NCBI GenBank assembly: GCA_947469885.1
Contig: CANIQT010000005.1
Location: 113,794 to 177,793 of the forward strand
Reading direction: 5' to 3'
DNA from: Bacteroidota bacterium
Lineage (GTDB): Bacteria; Bacteroidota; Bacteroidia; 2-12-FULL-35-15
DNA: 64,000 bases
Below are positions 17,192 to 25,832 of the stretch, piece after piece (positions within the stretch are counted from its first letter, which is position 1; every line of letters begins with the position of its first letter). Both the position numbers and the translations under genes were made by a program. The notes below the pieces were generated by a model. That model was not told the origin of the DNA and did no database searches. It saw nothing but the letters and a program-made list of their open reading frames with translations.

Positions 17192-20100
17192 ATGTCAAAC
17201 AACAATTATCAAACATTAATACAAAAGCTGGATGAATTCATCCGCAAGTACTATAAAAATCAACTGCTTCGCGGGTTGATATATAGTATTGGGTTAGTAC
17301 TTTTGTTTTTTGTTTCGGTAACTGCCCTCGAATATTTTGCACACTTTAATACTGCTGTGCGTACTGTTTTATTTTATTCTTTTGTTGGTGCCACAGGTTT
17401 TGTGTTTGTAAAATATATTTGTATTCCTGTTTCGCATTTGTATAAAATGGGAAAAATAATTTCATATACCGATGCCGCAAAGATAATAGGCAAGCACTTT
17501 ACCAACGTTCAAGATAAATTGTTGAATGTACTTCAATTGCAAGACCAATCAAGCGACATCACCGAACTAAAGACTAAAAACTACGAACTTTTAAATGCAA
17601 GTATCAATCAAAAAACACTGGAATTAAAACCCATTCCATTTACTTCGGCAGTAGATTTCAAAGAAAACAGAAAGTATCTGAAGTATGCGTTGATTCCCGT
17701 TTTGCTAATTACTGTTATTTTGTTTGCAGCGCCAAGCATTATTACTGACGGTACAAAACGATTGGTAAAGCATGATGAATATTTTGAAAAACAAGCACCT
17801 TTTCAATTTGTAATTACTAATAAAGAATTAAAAACAGTTGCACAGCAAGATTTTGAATTGAAAATAAAGCTGACAGGCAGCGAAGTTCCCGACAATGTTT
17901 ATGTAGAGATTGAAGGAAATGAATTTAAACTCGAGAAAGAAAACATTGTTAATTTTAATTATGTTTTTAAAAATGTTCAGAAGAATATTAATTTTCAATT
18001 GTCTGCCGATGGCTTTAAATCCAAGGAGTACGAGTTGGTGGCATTGCCTAATCCTATTCTTTTAAACTTTGATATTGCATTGGCTTACCCTGCTTATTTA
18101 AGTAAAAAAGATGAGGTAATAAAGAATACCGGAGACCTTGTAATCCCTGCTGGAACAAAAGTAAACTGGAGTTTTACTACTCAAAACACAAAAAACTTAC
18201 GATTGAATTTTAATGATACTTCGTTTGCTGTTTCTCCTACTTCCGAAAATGCGTTTGATTATTCTTCTCGTTTTTTCAGAGACAAAACATATTCTGTTAC
18301 TACCGCCAACCAGTTTTTGAAAAGCAAAGATTCGGTGACTTACAATATCAATGTAATTCCTGATGCGTATCCTCAAATAGTGGTAGATGAAAAGAAAGAT
18401 ACGATGTCCACCAAACGATTTTCTTTCCGCGGAGAAGTAAAAGATGATTATGGTTTTAATAAACTAACTTTCAATTATCGTTTTATTTCGAATAACGATA
18501 CTGCCTTGTCTGAAAGTGAGAAAAATAAAAAACTAGAAGTAAAGACAACTGCTATTGCCATTAACAAAGTAGCCACACAGGACCAATTCTATCACTATTG
18601 GGATATGAATGAATTAGGTGTTTCTCCGGGAGACCAGGTGGAATATTATTTTGAAATATTTGATAACGATGGAGTATCAGGAAGCAAATCTACTCGTTCG
18701 CAAAAGATGATATTTAAAGCACCTTCATTAAAAGAATTGGCAGAGAATACCGACAAGAATAATAATAAAATCAAGGATGATTTGCAGGAAAGTATTAAGC
18801 AAGCAAAAGATATTCAGAAAGAATTAGCTGACTTACAACGCAAAGTAACAGAGAAAAAAGAACTTACCTGGGAAGAAAAAAAGAAACTTCAAGATTTACT
18901 TGACAAACAAAAAGACCTACAAAAGAAAGTTGAGAATGTGAAGAACGAAAATCAGCAGAACAATGAACAACAAAGCGAATACAAACAACCAGATGAAAAG
19001 ATATTAGAGAAACAACAACAGTTACAAGAACTGTTTGATAAAGTAATGACTCCCGAATTAAAAGAAAAATATGAGGAGTTGCAGAAGTTGTTGGAGAAGA
19101 TGGACAAAGAAAAAGTGCAAGATGCGTTGGACAAAATGAAGTTGGACAATAAAGATATTATGAAAGAATTGGACCGCAATTTGGAATTGTTTAAACAAAT
19201 GGAGCTTCAACAAAAACTACAGGAGAACATTGATAAACTAAATGATTTGGCAAAAAAAGAAAATGATGAAGCAAAGAAAACGGAGGACAAAAAATCGGAT
19301 GCAAATGAACAAAAGAATAAGCAGGATGAATTGAACAAACAATTTGAGGATTTGAAAAAAGACTTGAAAGAGATGGAAGAAAAAAACAAGGAACTGGAAG
19401 AGCCGAAAAAGATGGACGATACAGAGCAAAAGAGCGAAGACATAAAGAAAGACATGGAAAACTCCAGCGAGCAACTGAAAAGCGGACAAAAAAAGGGGGC
19501 TTCGAAATCTCAGAAAAATGCAGGTGATAAAATGAAAAAGATGGCAGACCAACTGGCAGAGATGAAAGAAAAAGAAGAGCAGGAGCAAGAAGGAGAGGAT
19601 ATTGAGAAACTTAGGCAGATATTGGAAAACCTTGTTCAGCTTTCGTTCGGGCAGGAATCGTTGATGGGAGAGCTTAGCAAAACAAGACCCAACGACCCTC
19701 AAACAGCTAAAGTGGGGCAGAAACAGAAAAAATTGCAGGATGATTCCAAGATGATTGAAGATAGTTTGTTGGCATTAAGCAAACGTAATCCTAAAATTAA
19801 GGAAACAGTAAACAAAGAAATATCTGCCATTAACATGAATATGGAAAAGGCAGTCAGTGAGATACAGGAATCAGAAACAGTTTCGATGGATGGCAGGAAT
19901 CATAAGGAAGAAGGTAGAAGCCGCCAACAATTTGCAATGACATCTATCAATAACCTTGCTTTGATACTCAATGAATCGTTACAACAAATGCAAGCAGAAG
20001 CTAAACCAAAGGATGGGCCACCGGGAAGTGGTAGCTGTAAAAAGCCTGGTGGCAAAGGCAAAAAGCCTTCGGCAGGAAATGTTCGTAAAATGCAGGAACA

Positions 20101-20614
20101 ATTGAATGCCCAAATCAAGAAGTTGAAAGAAGGGATGGAGAAGAACGGCAATAAACCCGGAAAGAAACCAGGTGAGTCGGGAATGGGAGGAATGAGCCAG
20201 GAGTTGGCTAAATTGGCGGCACAACAAGCTGCTATTCGTCAGGCAATACAACAAATGGGCGATAACATTAATAAAGATGGAAAAGGAGCAGGCTCCATGG
20301 GAAAGCTGGCGGATAAAATGGAAGAAACTGAAACAGATTTGGTAAACAAAATGTTGAATCAGGAAACTATTAATCGACAAGAAGAAATTCTAACTCGCTT
20401 GCTGGAGAGCGAAAAGGCAGAAAAAGAAAGAGAAATGGACGAAAAAAGACAATCCAATGAAGCGAAAGATGAAGTAAAACGTAACCCTAACGAATTTTTG
20501 GAGTACAGTAGGTTGAAACAAAAAGAAACTGAGCTTCTAAAAACGGTTTCCCCGTCCTTAAATCCATTTTATAAGGAAAAAGTTAACCTGTATTTCAATC
20601 AGTTAGAAAAATAA
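17192..20614 (+). CDS. DUF4175 family membrane protein with long coiled coil
   Basis: 1140 residues. Predicted membrane segments are at about 23-43, 56-76 and 165-185. A beta-rich periplasmic-type region (about 200-510) precedes a highly charged Lys/Glu/Gln coiled coil from about 510 to 800 and a Gly/Pro/Lys-rich tail. Size and organisation match the DUF4175 family, widespread and uncharacterised in Bacteroidota. Function is unknown; an envelope-spanning scaffold is only a guess. It is followed 108 bp downstream by an RsbW-like ATPase, probably in the same operon. Confidence 0.8.
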   Translation: MSNNNYQTLIQKLDEFIRKYYKNQLLRGLIYSIGLVLLFFVSVTALEYFAHFNTAVRTVLFYSFVGATGFVFVKYICIPVSHLYKMGKIISYTDAAKIIGKHFTNVQDKLLNVLQLQDQSSDITELKTKNYELLNASINQKTLELKPIPFTSAVDFKENRKYLKYALIPVLLITVILFAAPSIITDGTKRLVKHDEYFEKQAPFQFVITNKELKTVAQQDFELKIKLTGSEVPDNVYVEIEGNEFKLEKENIVNFNYVFKNVQKNINFQLSADGFKSKEYELVALPNPILLNFDIALAYPAYLSKKDEVIKNTGDLVIPAGTKVNWSFTTQNTKNLRLNFNDTSFAVSPTSENAFDYSSRFFRDKTYSVTTANQFLKSKDSVTYNINVIPDAYPQIVVDEKKDTMSTKRFSFRGEVKDDYGFNKLTFNYRFISNNDTALSESEKNKKLEVKTTAIAINKVATQDQFYHYWDMNELGVSPGDQVEYYFEIFDNDGVSGSKSTRSQKMIFKAPSLKELAENTDKNNNKIKDDLQESIKQAKDIQKELADLQRKVTEKKELTWEEKKKLQDLLDKQKDLQKKVENVKNENQQNNEQQSEYKQPDEKILEKQQQLQELFDKVMTPELKEKYEELQKLLEKMDKEKVQDALDKMKLDNKDIMKELDRNLELFKQMELQQKLQENIDKLNDLAKKENDEAKKTEDKKSDANEQKNKQDELNKQFEDLKKDLKEMEEKNKELEEPKKMDDTEQKSEDIKKDMENSSEQLKSGQKKGASKSQKNAGDKMKKMADQLAEMKEKEEQEQEGEDIEKLRQILENLVQLSFGQESLMGELSKTRPNDPQTAKVGQKQKKLQDDSKMIEDSLLALSKRNPKIKETVNKEISAINMNMEKAVSEIQESETVSMDGRNHKEEGRSRQQFAMTSINNLALILNESLQQMQAEAKPKDGPPGSGSCKKPGGKGKKPSAGNVRKMQEQLNAQIKKLKEGMEKNGNKPGKKPGESGMGGMSQELAKLAAQQAAIRQAIQQMGDNINKDGKGAGSMGKLADKMEETETDLVNKMLNQETINRQEEILTRLLESEKAEKEREMDEKRQSNEAKDEVKRNPNEFLEYSRLKQKETELLKTVSPSLNPFYKEKVNLYFNQLEK

Positions 20615-20722
20615 TCAAAAAATCTTGCATTTTTTGAAACCCCATTTAAATTTCTGCGTACAACTAAAGGATACTAAGAAAAAGGAAAGGTTTATTTAAA
20701 CAATGAAAAAAAGAAATTAGCT

Positions 20723-21133
20723 ATGGTACTATCAGAAAATCAAAAATTAAGAATCCCGTCTAGAGCCGAAAACATTATACTTGTGGAACGTATGATTGAG
20801 GATGTTTGTGATTTATATAACATCAGCGAAGATTATTATGGCAACATTCTGGTCGCGATAACGGAAGCAGTGAATAACGCCATTTATCATGGTAACGAAG
20901 CCAATCCGGCCAAATGGATTGACATCTTTTTCAAATCAACCCCCGAACATGTAACATTCATCATTAAAGACGAAGGACCCGGGTTCGACTTCAACGTTTT
21001 ACCCGACCCTACAAATCCTGATAACATAGATAAACCTAACGGAAGAGGTGTGTTTTTGATGCGCAACCTTGCTGATAAGGTTTCGTTTGAAGATAACGGA
21101 GCAACAGTTGTTCTTGATTTTAAAGTGAATTAG
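20723..21133 (+). CDS. RsbW-like ATP-binding protein (GHKL/HATPase anti-sigma type)
   Basis: 136 residues comprising just the HATPase_c_2 domain. The N-box is EAVNNAIYHGN (Glu48, Asn52), the G1 box is DEGPGFD (Asp83), and the G2 box NGRGVFLMR is at 106-114. Members of this family are serine kinases or anti-sigma factors that phosphorylate STAS-domain antagonists in partner-switching pathways. No STAS protein or sigma factor lies beside it, so the partner is unknown. It ends before a clear terminator at 21171. Confidence 0.88.
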   Translation: MVLSENQKLRIPSRAENIILVERMIEDVCDLYNISEDYYGNILVAITEAVNNAIYHGNEANPAKWIDIFFKSTPEHVTFIIKDEGPGFDFNVLPDPTNPDNIDKPNGRGVFLMRNLADKVSFEDNGATVVLDFKVN

Positions 21134-21170
21134 TAGAAAGGCAATAGGAAAAGCGAATAGGAAACAGATA

Positions 21171-21202
21171 AAAAGTTCTGAAGAAATTCAGGACTTTTTT
21201 TA
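21171..21202 (+). terminator. Terminator after the RsbW-like gene
   Basis: AAAGTTCTGAA, loop GAAA, TTCAGGACTTT with one G-T pair, then a T-rich run. Confidence 0.8.
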
Positions 21203-21230
21203 TTTCTTTTTTATGAATCAATAGAAAAGT

Positions 21231-21238
21231 TACTTTTG
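21231..21238 (+). promoter_or_regulatory. -7 element of pgk (TACTTTTG)
   Basis: It matches TAnnTTTG and lies 31 bp before the pgk ATG. A -33 motif is not obvious. Confidence 0.5.
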
Positions 21239-21269
21239 CGAAACGAAAAATAAAACTGATTTAAAGTAT

Positions 21270-22460
21270 ATGAAGACTGTTGATAATTACAATTTCGAAA
21301 ACAAAAAAGCGTTAGTACGAGTTGATTTTAATGTGCCTTTTGATAAGGAGTTTAACATTACGGATGATACCCGCATTCGTGCGGCATTGCCAACTATTAA
21401 TAAGATATTGAACGATGGTGGTGCAGTTATTTTAATGTCGCACTTGGGCAGACCGAAAGATGTGTATGAAGAAAAATATTCGATGAAACATGTGGTAAAT
21501 TATTTAAGCAAATTGCTGGGCAAAGAAGTAAAATTTGCAAGCGATTGTATTGGTGAGGTTGCTAAAACTGCTGCCAATGGCTTGAAATCGGGGGAAGTAT
21601 TGTTATTAGAGAATCTTCGTTTTCATAAACAGGAAACAACAGGAACAGAATCGTTTGCTCAGGAATTGGCTTCGTTGGGTGATGTGTATGTGAATGACGC
21701 ATTTGGCACGGCACATAGGGCACATGCCTCAACTACTATCATTGCAAAGTTTTTCCCGAACGATAAAGTGTTTGGTTATGTAATGGCAAATGAGTTGGAA
21801 AACATAAATAAAGTATTGAATGCTTCCGAAAAACCAGTAACCGCTATCATGGGCGGAGCAAAGGTTTCGGGGAAAATATTAATTATTGAAAACTTATTAG
21901 ATAAAATAGATAACCTGATTATTGGTGGTGGTATGTCGTTTACATTTGTGAAAGCGCAAGGTGGAAAAGTAGGGAGTTCGTTAGTGGAAGAAAATAAAAT
22001 TGACACAGCTTTAAAAATTTTGAAAGAAGCAAAAGAAAAAGGAGTGAACATTTACATTCCGGTGGATGCGGTGGTGGCAGATGCTTTTGCAAACGAAGCC
22101 AACAAACAAACGGTGGACATCAATAACATTCCTGATGGGTGGATGGGTTTAGACATTGGACCATTGACAGAAAAAAAATATGCGGAAGTAATTAGTAATT
22201 CAAAAACAATTTTGTGGAACGGACCGATGGGTGTTTTTGAAATGGACAATTTTGCAAGTGGTACCAAAGCGGTTGCAGAGGCTATTGTTACTGCAACATT
22301 AAAGGGTGCTTACTCATTAATTGGTGGTGGTGATTCGGTGGCTGCCATCAATAAATACGAATTGGCTGATAAGGTAAGTTATGTTTCTACAGGTGGTGGT
22401 GCGCTGCTGGAATATATTGAAAGTGGCAGTTTGCCAGGGATAGAGGCGATTGAAAAATAA
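21270..22460 (+). CDS. pgk: Phosphoglycerate kinase
   Basis: 396 residues, normal length. It transfers phosphate from 1,3-bisphosphoglycerate to ADP in glycolysis, in the cytoplasm. Family motifs are in order: RVDFNVPFD near residue 17, [43 protein letters not shown], the nucleotide site [13 protein letters not shown] ([10 protein letters not shown]) and GGGDSVAA near the C-terminus. It is monocistronic, with its own promoter, and convergent with the glycosyltransferase gene, whose stop is only 5 bp away; no terminator separates them. Confidence 0.97.
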   Translation: MKTVDNYNFENKKALVRVDFNVPFDKEFNITDDTRIRAALPTINKILNDGGAVILMSHLGRPKDVYEEKYSMKHVVNYLSKLLGKEVKFASDCIGEVAKTAANGLKSGEVLLLENLRFHKQETTGTESFAQELASLGDVYVNDAFGTAHRAHASTTIIAKFFPNDKVFGYVMANELENINKVLNASEKPVTAIMGGAKVSGKILIIENLLDKIDNLIIGGGMSFTFVKAQGGKVGSSLVEENKIDTALKILKEAKEKGVNIYIPVDAVVADAFANEANKQTVDINNIPDGWMGLDIGPLTEKKYAEVISNSKTILWNGPMGVFEMDNFASGTKAVAEAIVTATLKGAYSLIGGGDSVAAINKYELADKVSYVSTGGGALLEYIESGSLPGIEAIEK

Positions 22461-22465
22461 CATTA

Positions 22466-24352
22466 TCAATCCAACGGCTCAAACAAACCATAAATAACAG
22501 GATTGCTTTTTATTATTTCAAGGGTTACATTTTCTACTTTCACATTTTTCTTGTTCCTATTCCACAAATAAATTTTGATTTGCGGACGGGGATAACCTCT
22601 TAAATTAAAATCAGTCAGTAGTTTCGAAAAATACATGGTGTTGGCGCCTGTTGCATTGTTGTTATAATTCTGATAATCTACTCCATTCCAAAATAACGAA
22701 TTATCATCTTCCTGTATATCTGCCACTATGGTTGGGTTTGCGGTGGTGTCGGTGGTGGATAATGTGGCGGAGATGGTAAGTATATTGTGACGACTGTTGG
22801 TTATTTTTTTAAATTTTTCTGAAAAAGCCGGACCGTATTCCATGGTCGAATCTAGTTTGTTGGTGCCGTTTGTTAAGTCAAGTTTTTTGGTTGTTACAAT
22901 GGTTTCAAAAATTTGGTTTGTTGGTTTTTGTTTTGAGAAGCAATAAAAACTATAAGTAAACCCTTCTTCTTTGAGGTATATATAAGGATACTTTTCTTTG
23001 ATGATTTGAATGTATTCTAAAGGTGGATTTCCGAAAATAAAATAATTGGTGGTTTGTTCATTCACAAATTTACGGAATGCTTTAGTGTCTTTTTTATCAT
23101 CAAACGGATTGTAATAAATGCTTTTAAACTCCCGATTATATTTTTTGAAATAATGCTCCTTAAATAAAGGTGGAATTAATAATTCGATGGTGGCATTTTT
23201 TTCTCCACCTATTTCGTCCAGTATTTTATAGGTGTTAGTTACTTGCTCTTGGTAAGGTTGATGATAAAATAGTTGAAAATGTTTTCGTGTTATTGCCAAC
23301 GAAAAAATTCCTACAACTAAAATTAAGGAAACGATGGTAGTTTTAAAAACTGTACTTAAATCTCCCGCGAGGGAAAATAAGAACATTAACAAAAAGGGAA
23401 AAACAAATATCATGGTGGAGAACTGAATAATGGGATTTACTTTTAATGAATAATAATATTCAATAAAAAATACTGCCATAAACCACACTACACAGATGAT
23501 TCTGAATTTTTGCGTTTCTTTTATTTTTTCGCTATATTTTATTAAACTCACAAATAATAAGGTAATGAGCAAACCATACATGATGTAAGAATAATGAAAC
23601 GTATATTGAAAATACAGCAGCAACCAATTGCTGTCGGGTTTGCCGAGCCACCCATCGTTGCCACCCAAGCCGCCTTTGCTGAACTGATACAAGGTAATGC
23701 TGATATGAGGAAGATATAAAACAATGATGCTGATGATTGCTAGTACATATCCTTTCCATGTTTTTTTAGATAAAAAGAAAAGTCCGGTGGAGGAAACAAG
23801 CATGGTGAGTAGGGTTGCGAAGTGGTGGGTGTAACAACTTAGGGCTGCAAAAACAATAAATCCGATGATTGATTTTCTTTTTCCATCTTCATTAAATAAA
23901 AATTTGCTCCAATACCACACCATCATTAACGAAAAGAAAACACCGGGAATGTACGGTCTTGCTATATCGGAGTACGTGATCATGTATTGCATGATTGCCA
24001 TAAACGATGCAACAATTAGGGCTACACTGGTGTTGAACCAACGAGCAGAAATTTTGTAAGCAATAAAAATGGATGCTAATCCGCAGATAATAAAGGGAAG
24101 TTTAACAACCATTTCGTTTTCACTAAAGAGGATGGTCCAGTAATACAGAAATACTTGAATGAACATCGGGTGACCATCTGTGCGGGCTCCGTTGGCAATG
24201 AGTTCGGAAATGGAATTGAAATGAGTTCGTGATAATGCACTGAGTTCATCGTGCATGTAGGGCATGTTGGCAAAGTTCCAAAAACGAAGAATAGTCGCTA
24301 TGAGGAGGATAGCGATTAAAAGAATGTTATCTTTAGATAATTTGCTATTCAT
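22466..24352 (-). CDS. GT-C type membrane glycosyltransferase (family 39/PMT-like)
   Basis: 628 residues from the ATG at 24352. The open frame continues upstream but would run through tRNA-Ser, so the longer start is rejected. After a first membrane helix, the extracytoplasmic loop contains HDELSAL (the acidic catalytic-type motif of GT-C enzymes) and [14 protein letters not shown]. About ten hydrophobic segments follow, then a C-terminal extracytoplasmic domain of about 200 residues. Such enzymes use lipid-linked sugars to modify envelope glycans or proteins; the acceptor cannot be inferred. It begins 1-2 bp after the tRNA-Ser 3' end and is probably co-transcribed with it. Confidence 0.82.
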   Translation of the reverse strand: MNSKLSKDNILLIAILLIATILRFWNFANMPYMHDELSALSRTHFNSISELIANGARTDGHPMFIQVFLYYWTILFSENEMVVKLPFIICGLASIFIAYKISARWFNTSVALIVASFMAIMQYMITYSDIARPYIPGVFFSLMMVWYWSKFLFNEDGKRKSIIGFIVFAALSCYTHHFATLLTMLVSSTGLFFLSKKTWKGYVLAIISIIVLYLPHISITLYQFSKGGLGGNDGWLGKPDSNWLLLYFQYTFHYSYIMYGLLITLLFVSLIKYSEKIKETQKFRIICVVWFMAVFFIEYYYSLKVNPIIQFSTMIFVFPFLLMFLFSLAGDLSTVFKTTIVSLILVVGIFSLAITRKHFQLFYHQPYQEQVTNTYKILDEIGGEKNATIELLIPPLFKEHYFKKYNREFKSIYYNPFDDKKDTKAFRKFVNEQTTNYFIFGNPPLEYIQIIKEKYPYIYLKEEGFTYSFYCFSKQKPTNQIFETIVTTKKLDLTNGTNKLDSTMEYGPAFSEKFKKITNSRHNILTISATLSTTDTTANPTIVADIQEDDNSLFWNGVDYQNYNNNATGANTMYFSKLLTDFNLRGYPRPQIKIYLWNRNKKNVKVENVTLEIIKSNPVIYGLFEPLD

Positions 24353-24353
24353 G

Positions 24354-24440
24354 CGGAGAGGGCGGGATTCGAACCCGCGATACCCTTGCGAGTATACAAA
24401 CTTTCCAGGCTTGCTCATTCGGCCACTCTGACACCTCTCC
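24354..24440 (-). tRNA. tRNA-Ser (GGA)
   Basis: 87 nt with acceptor stem GGAGAGG/CCTCTCC, a D-arm, anticodon loop CTGGAAA (anticodon GGA), a long variable arm of the class II type (ATACTCGCAAGGGTAT) and T-loop GGTTCGAATCC. The discriminator is G. CCA is not encoded. Confidence 0.95.
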
Positions 24441-24456
24441 GTTTTTTAATGGGGTG

Positions 24457-24464
24457 CAAAGGTA
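24457..24464 (-). promoter_or_regulatory. -7 element of tRNA-Ser (TACCTTTG)
   Basis: The reverse complement of caaaggta, 17 bp upstream of the tRNA 5' end and followed by CACC, as at other promoters here. Confidence 0.55.
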
Positions 24465-24484
24465 ATGGAATTGTTGAATTTTTT

Positions 24485-24580
24485 TTACTGCAACACAATT
24501 TTCGTGTTCACTACATTTTTGGTTGAACCTTCTACTCTCACTAAATAAAGTCCTTTTTAAAAGCCAGTTAAATTTTTTGG
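24485..24580 (-). pseudogene. Remnant of a T9SS sorting-domain C-terminus
   Basis: The minus strand reads PKNLTGF, stop, KGLYLVRVEGSTKNVVNTKI then VLQ and a proper stop at 24485. This is the typical end of a type A sorting domain with one internal nonsense codon (TAA for a likely AAA Lys). No intact upstream portion is recognisable. I interpret it as the decayed 3' end of a lost secreted-protein gene. Confidence 0.65.
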
Positions 24581-24801
24581 GATTGTCCGAAGAACTCCTC
24601 GCAGAGAAAAACGGTTTCGCCTCAAACATTTATAATTGTTTTATTTGATACTGCGAACGTAGGGATATTAATTTGATGGGAGAACAAGCAGTATTGTATT
24701 GGGGAATAAAACATCAAAGTAAAATGGCGAAACAGGGGTTGAATAATAATAGTACAGAATAAAAGTTTACCAGTTCTTTGAATAATAAAAAGTAAAAAGT
24801 G
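24581..24801. other. Intergenic, no gene recognised
   Basis: Decayed AT-rich sequence upstream of the sorting-domain remnant. An open frame at 24345-24629 on the minus strand overlaps both the remnant and the tRNA and is not called. Confidence 0.5.
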
Positions 24802-24885
24802 CTAATTCCCTTTGTCACTGGAGCTCTTCCCTTAATCAAGGGAGCAATTCCCTCGGGCATGGGAGCAGCTCCATTAAACAGGGGA
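24802..24885. repeat. 21-bp degenerate tandem array, four units
   Basis: Units start at 24802, 24823, 24844 and 24865, each exactly 21 bp. The pattern is GCnnTTCCC, seven variable bases, GGGA. Units have internal dyad symmetry, the second being TCCCTT-AATC-AAGGGA. Confidence 0.8.
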
Positions 24886-25065
24886 AGGAACACAAATAGT
24901 ATGTAAAATAATTAAATATCAATAAGGTAACTAAATATAAACAATTAAAAACAATACAAAAATGGCAGTAGCAAACTTTCCTGAGAAACAAGAAGACAAA
25001 AACACGTATTACCTTGCAGCCCGCACCAAGATATTGGCACGACAGGTAATTTTTGGTATTATGCC

Positions 25066-25089
25066 ATTGTTGGTGTTTTCACCAACAAT
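25066..25089. repeat. Perfect palindrome GTTGGTG-TTTT-CACCAAC
   Basis: A ten-base stem with a TTTT loop, 35 bp before the 25125 start codon. It is the inverted copy of the palindrome after sdhB (11801-11822). Confidence 0.8.
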
Positions 25090-25124
25090 TCCCCCTTCTC
25101 AATTATTTTTTTACATTTGTGCCA

Positions 25125-25664
25125 ATGAATTTCACCAAACGAATTACTGCTTTATTTCTCCTCTCCATTTTTTTGTTTAACACAATGGGGTATTTTATTG
25201 CCTTTAAAGTAACTCAACATCAAATAAAATCGTCCATTGTTTCAGAAATAAAATCAGGAATTATTACCAATGCTACCACTGTTATCATTATTAATAAAAA
25301 CGAATTATCAAAACTAGAATGGTTGGAAAAGGACAAAGAGATGCGTTATAATAACGAACGATACGATGTAGTGAAAAGCGAAGAAAACACTACTTCAATT
25401 ACTTATTATTGTATAAACGATAAGCAAGAAGAAACACTTTTTGCTGAGTTGGATACACATATCAATACACATATTATAAATACAAAACCATCAAAAAACA
25501 ATGCTCCTAAAAGTTTAGAGCACGATGTGGCAAAAATATTTTTTGCAAATAACCAACAAAAAAATTTTATTCTAACAGAGAATAAAGTTTCTTTTTTTTC
25601 AATCAAAAAATATTTCAATTCAGCATTCATCAATACCAACTCACTACCCCCCGAGTTAGTATAA
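25125..25664 (+). CDS. Conserved hypothetical single-pass membrane protein next to a TonB receptor
   Basis: 179 residues from the ATG at 25125 (MNFTKRITALFLLSIFLFN). The open frame extends further upstream, through a palindrome, but without coding character. One N-terminal membrane segment (about 6-26) is followed by a polar extracytoplasmic domain with the motif LSKLEWLEKDKEMRYNNERY, then YYCINDKQEE and a variable tail. Similar short proteins sit beside TonB-dependent receptors in other Bacteroidota, from memory. The role is unknown; association with metal or haem uptake is inference from the neighbour. It lies about 170 bp upstream of the receptor. Confidence 0.7.
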   Translation: MNFTKRITALFLLSIFLFNTMGYFIAFKVTQHQIKSSIVSEIKSGIITNATTVIIINKNELSKLEWLEKDKEMRYNNERYDVVKSEENTTSITYYCINDKQEETLFAELDTHINTHIINTKPSKNNAPKSLEHDVAKIFFANNQQKNFILTENKVSFFSIKKYFNSAFINTNSLPPELV

Positions 25665-25832
25665 AAATAAATCACACAATCTATTTCATTCCTTCATCCA
25701 CTCTCCTATTAAAAGGAGAGGGGTGAGCAGGTGAGTTACCTAATTAATCTATTTTAAAACAAACGCCAAACGCTGGCTCCCGTCCACATTTTTCTAGGGT
25801 CGGGGACTAGGGTGAGGTCTAAAAAAACAAAT

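Noticed and set aside
19207..20380. Several long minus-strand open frames opposite the DUF4175 coiled coil
   Set aside because: They mirror the AAG/GAA-rich coiled-coil codons and give Ser/Phe/Leu-rich products, a typical antisense shadow.
24352..24418. Longer N-terminus for the GT-C glycosyltransferase
   Set aside because: The extra codons lie within tRNA-Ser; MNSKLSKDN at 24352 gives a normal start.
24962..25180. 72-codon open frame beginning MAVANFPEKQEDKNTYY
   Set aside because: No family is recognised, and its 3' half overlaps the palindrome and the signal-peptide region of the 25125 gene in another frame. It may be a gene fragment, but I cannot support it.
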